Of a stretch of 6,069 bases of DNA, positions 4,504-6,069 are shown piece after piece. The DNA comes from Rubritepida sp. GTDB lineage: Bacteria; Pseudomonadota; Alphaproteobacteria; Acetobacterales; Acetobacteraceae. Where the stretch lies: assembly GCA_028291485.1 (NCBI GenBank), contig JAQGHZ010000527.1:1-6069 (forward strand). The letters are read 5' to 3'. The notes below the pieces were generated by a model. That model saw only the letters and a program-made list of their open reading frames with translations. It ran no database searches and had not been told where the DNA came from. The stretch's first letter is position 1. The number at the start of each line of letters is the position of its first letter. A program made the translations under genes and the position numbers.

Positions 4504-6069
4504 TTGGCGTTGTGGCAATCGCCGAAGGGAGCGGGTCGGGGAGCAGTCCTGCTTTTTCTAGGCCTGTTCCTGCTCGTAGCCCCTGCTCGTGCGCAGAATT
4601 TCGACAGCCTCGTCCCCCGCCTCGGCGGCAGCTTCGGCGAACAGGCCGAAGCGGTGGACCAGTTGGGCTCGCTGGGCGACCCGCGCGCCCTTCCCCTCCT
4701 CCAGGCCCTGTCGGACGCGCGGCTGCTGAAGCTGGCCGACGGCAGCGTGGCCGTGCAGCAAGGCACCGCCACGCCCGAGGGTGCCAGCCTCATCCGCATC
4801 AACAACCGGGTGCGCGTCGCGTTGCGCGGCGCGCTGGGCCGGTTGCAGCTTGCCTCGCCCGTCGTGGCGCAGCGCCTGGGCGCCGCCGAGGCCATCCTGC
4901 GCAACCGCAGCGCCGAGGACATTCCCGCGCTGGAGGCCGCGCTCGCCCGCGAGCAGAACGCACAGGTCCGCGAACGCATGGAGCTGGCGCTGGGCGGTGC
5001 CCGCCTCGCCTCCACCGACGCGGCCGCCAAGCGCGCCGGCATCGCGACGCTGGGCGGCTCCTCCTCGCCGGAGGCGCGCAACCTGCTGCTCGCCTCCCGC
5101 GCCGCCAATGCCGAACTTGCGGCCGAGATCGACGTGGCCATCGCCGCGATCGACCGCAAGCTGCAGTTCCGCCAGGCTGCGGAGACCTTCTTCCAGGGGG
5201 TCTCGCTCGGCTCGGTGCTGCTGCTGGCGGCCCTCGGCCTCGCCGTGACCTTCGGCGTCATGGGCGTGATCAACATGGCGCATGGCGAGTTCGTGATGAT
5301 CGGCGCCTATGCGACCGTCGTCGTGCAGGAGTTCTGCCGGAACATCCCCGCCCTGCAGCCCTGGTCGCTGCCGCTCGCCATTCCCGTCGCCTTCCTCGTG
5401 ACCGCCGCTATCGGCGCGGCCATGGAGCGCGGGCTGATCCGCCACCTCTACGGCCGCCCACTGGAGACGCTTCTGCTCACCTTCGGCGTGGGCATGGTGC
5501 TGCAGCAGGTGGTGCGGCTGGTCTTCGGCGCGCAGAACCGCGAGGTGATCAGCCCGCCCTGGATGATGGGCACGCTGACCCTGCCCGGCGGCATCTCGAT
5601 CACGCAGAACCGGGCCTGGATCGTCCTGTTCTCCATCGCCGTGCTGCTGGCGACGCTCGCCGCCATCCGGCTCACCCGCTTCGGGCTGGAGATGCGGGCC
5701 GTGGTGCAGAACCGGCGCATCGCGGCGACGATGGGCATCCGCACCGGGCGCGTGGACGCCATGACCTTTGCGTTTGGATCAGGCATCGCGGGCCTCGCGG
5801 GCGTGGCGCTGAGCCAGATCGACAACGTCTCGCCCAACCTCGGCACGGGCTACATCATCGACAGCTTCATGGTGGTGGTCTTCGGCGGCGTGGGCTCGCT
5901 GATGGGCACGCTGATCGGCGCCTTCACCCTGGGCCTCGTGAACAAGGTGCTGGAGCCCTATGCGGGTGTGGTGCTGGCCAAGGTGCTGCTTCTGGTGGGC
6001 ATCATGCTGTTCATCCAACGACGACCCAAAGGCCTCTTCGCGCTCAAGGGGCGCGCGGCCGACCAATGA
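4504..6069 (+). CDS. urtB: Urea ABC transporter permease UrtB, with N-terminal periplasmic domain
   Basis: This inner-membrane permease pairs with UrtC, and with ATPases UrtD and UrtE, to import urea delivered by UrtA. From TTG 4504 the product has 521 residues. Residues 1-30 form a clear signal peptide (basic GRG, hydrophobic VLLFLGLFLLV, then APARA before Q31). Residues about 31-225 are helical with HEAT-like units (AVDQLGSLGDPRALPLLQAL at 50-69; similar patterns near 127-147 and 177-198), an extension found in proteobacterial UrtB. From about 228 comes a LivH-type permease: GLAVTFGVMGVINMAHGEF (245-263), GRPLETLLLTFGVG (317-330), and MGIRTGRVDAMTFAFGSGIAGLAG (410-433), with roughly eight membrane segments. 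TTG 4510 is an alternative start giving nearly the same signal peptide. Upstream in-frame codons back to 4282 overlap urtA and are rejected. The stop codon is the last codon of the window; urtCDE would follow. Confidence 0.93.
   Translation: MALWQSPKGAGRGAVLLFLGLFLLVAPARAQNFDSLVPRLGGSFGEQAEAVDQLGSLGDPRALPLLQALSDARLLKLADGSVAVQQGTATPEGASLIRINNRVRVALRGALGRLQLASPVVAQRLGAAEAILRNRSAEDIPALEAALAREQNAQVRERMELALGGARLASTDAAAKRAGIATLGGSSSPEARNLLLASRAANAELAAEIDVAIAAIDRKLQFRQAAETFFQGVSLGSVLLLAALGLAVTFGVMGVINMAHGEFVMIGAYATVVVQEFCRNIPALQPWSLPLAIPVAFLVTAAIGAAMERGLIRHLYGRPLETLLLTFGVGMVLQQVVRLVFGAQNREVISPPWMMGTLTLPGGISITQNRAWIVLFSIAVLLATLAAIRLTRFGLEMRAVVQNRRIAATMGIRTGRVDAMTFAFGSGIAGLAGVALSQIDNVSPNLGTGYIIDSFMVVVFGGVGSLMGTLIGAFTLGLVNKVLEPYAGVVLAKVLLLVGIMLFIQRRPKGLFALKGRAADQ

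Noticed and set aside
1..6069. CRISPR array, tRNA, rRNA, insertion sequence or attachment site
   Set aside because: No regularly spaced direct repeats, clover-leaf sequences, transposase motifs or terminal repeats with target duplications were seen on reading both strands.

Overview
The window is GC-rich chromosomal DNA with consistent strong G/C third-position bias, all genes on the + strand. Protein style points to an alphaproteobacterium, plausibly Rhodospirillales/Acetobacteraceae-like; that placement is inferred from codon style and sequence flavour, not from a marker gene. There are five protein genes: a 5'-truncated CHAD-domain protein (to 854), a membrane-anchored or secreted thermonuclease-like protein (910-1473), a type II citrate synthase gltA (1611-2912), and the first two genes of a urea ABC importer, urtA (3141-4376) and urtB (4504-6069). 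urtB ends on the last base of the window, so urtC, urtD, urtE and any urease genes would lie outside it.

Layout. Positions 3-854 hold the C-terminal part of the CHAD protein. After a 55-nt gap with an imperfect hairpin comes the nuclease. A 137-nt gap follows with a 7-bp dyad at 1482-1506 and a short palindrome at 1544-1554, then gltA behind a clear Shine-Dalgarno. gltA is closed by a textbook intrinsic terminator (12-bp perfect stem, T6) at 2936-2968. The next about 170 nt, more AT-rich than the genes, must carry the urt promoter; its last part can fold so that the urtA ribosome binding site is paired with an upstream CCTCCG. Between urtA and urtB lie 127 nt with two GC-rich inverted repeats, the second an 11-bp perfect stem, and then urtB, which most likely starts at a TTG.

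How it works together. UrtA is the periplasmic urea-binding protein and UrtB one of the two permease subunits (with UrtC) of the high-affinity urea importer, normally induced under nitrogen limitation. The terminator separates this unit from gltA, a housekeeping TCA-cycle gene, so they look like neighbours rather than one operon. No mobile element, CRISPR array, tRNA or rRNA was seen. The coding content is ordinary; the main points of interest are the RNA-level structures around the urt genes. I do not see an undescribed system here.
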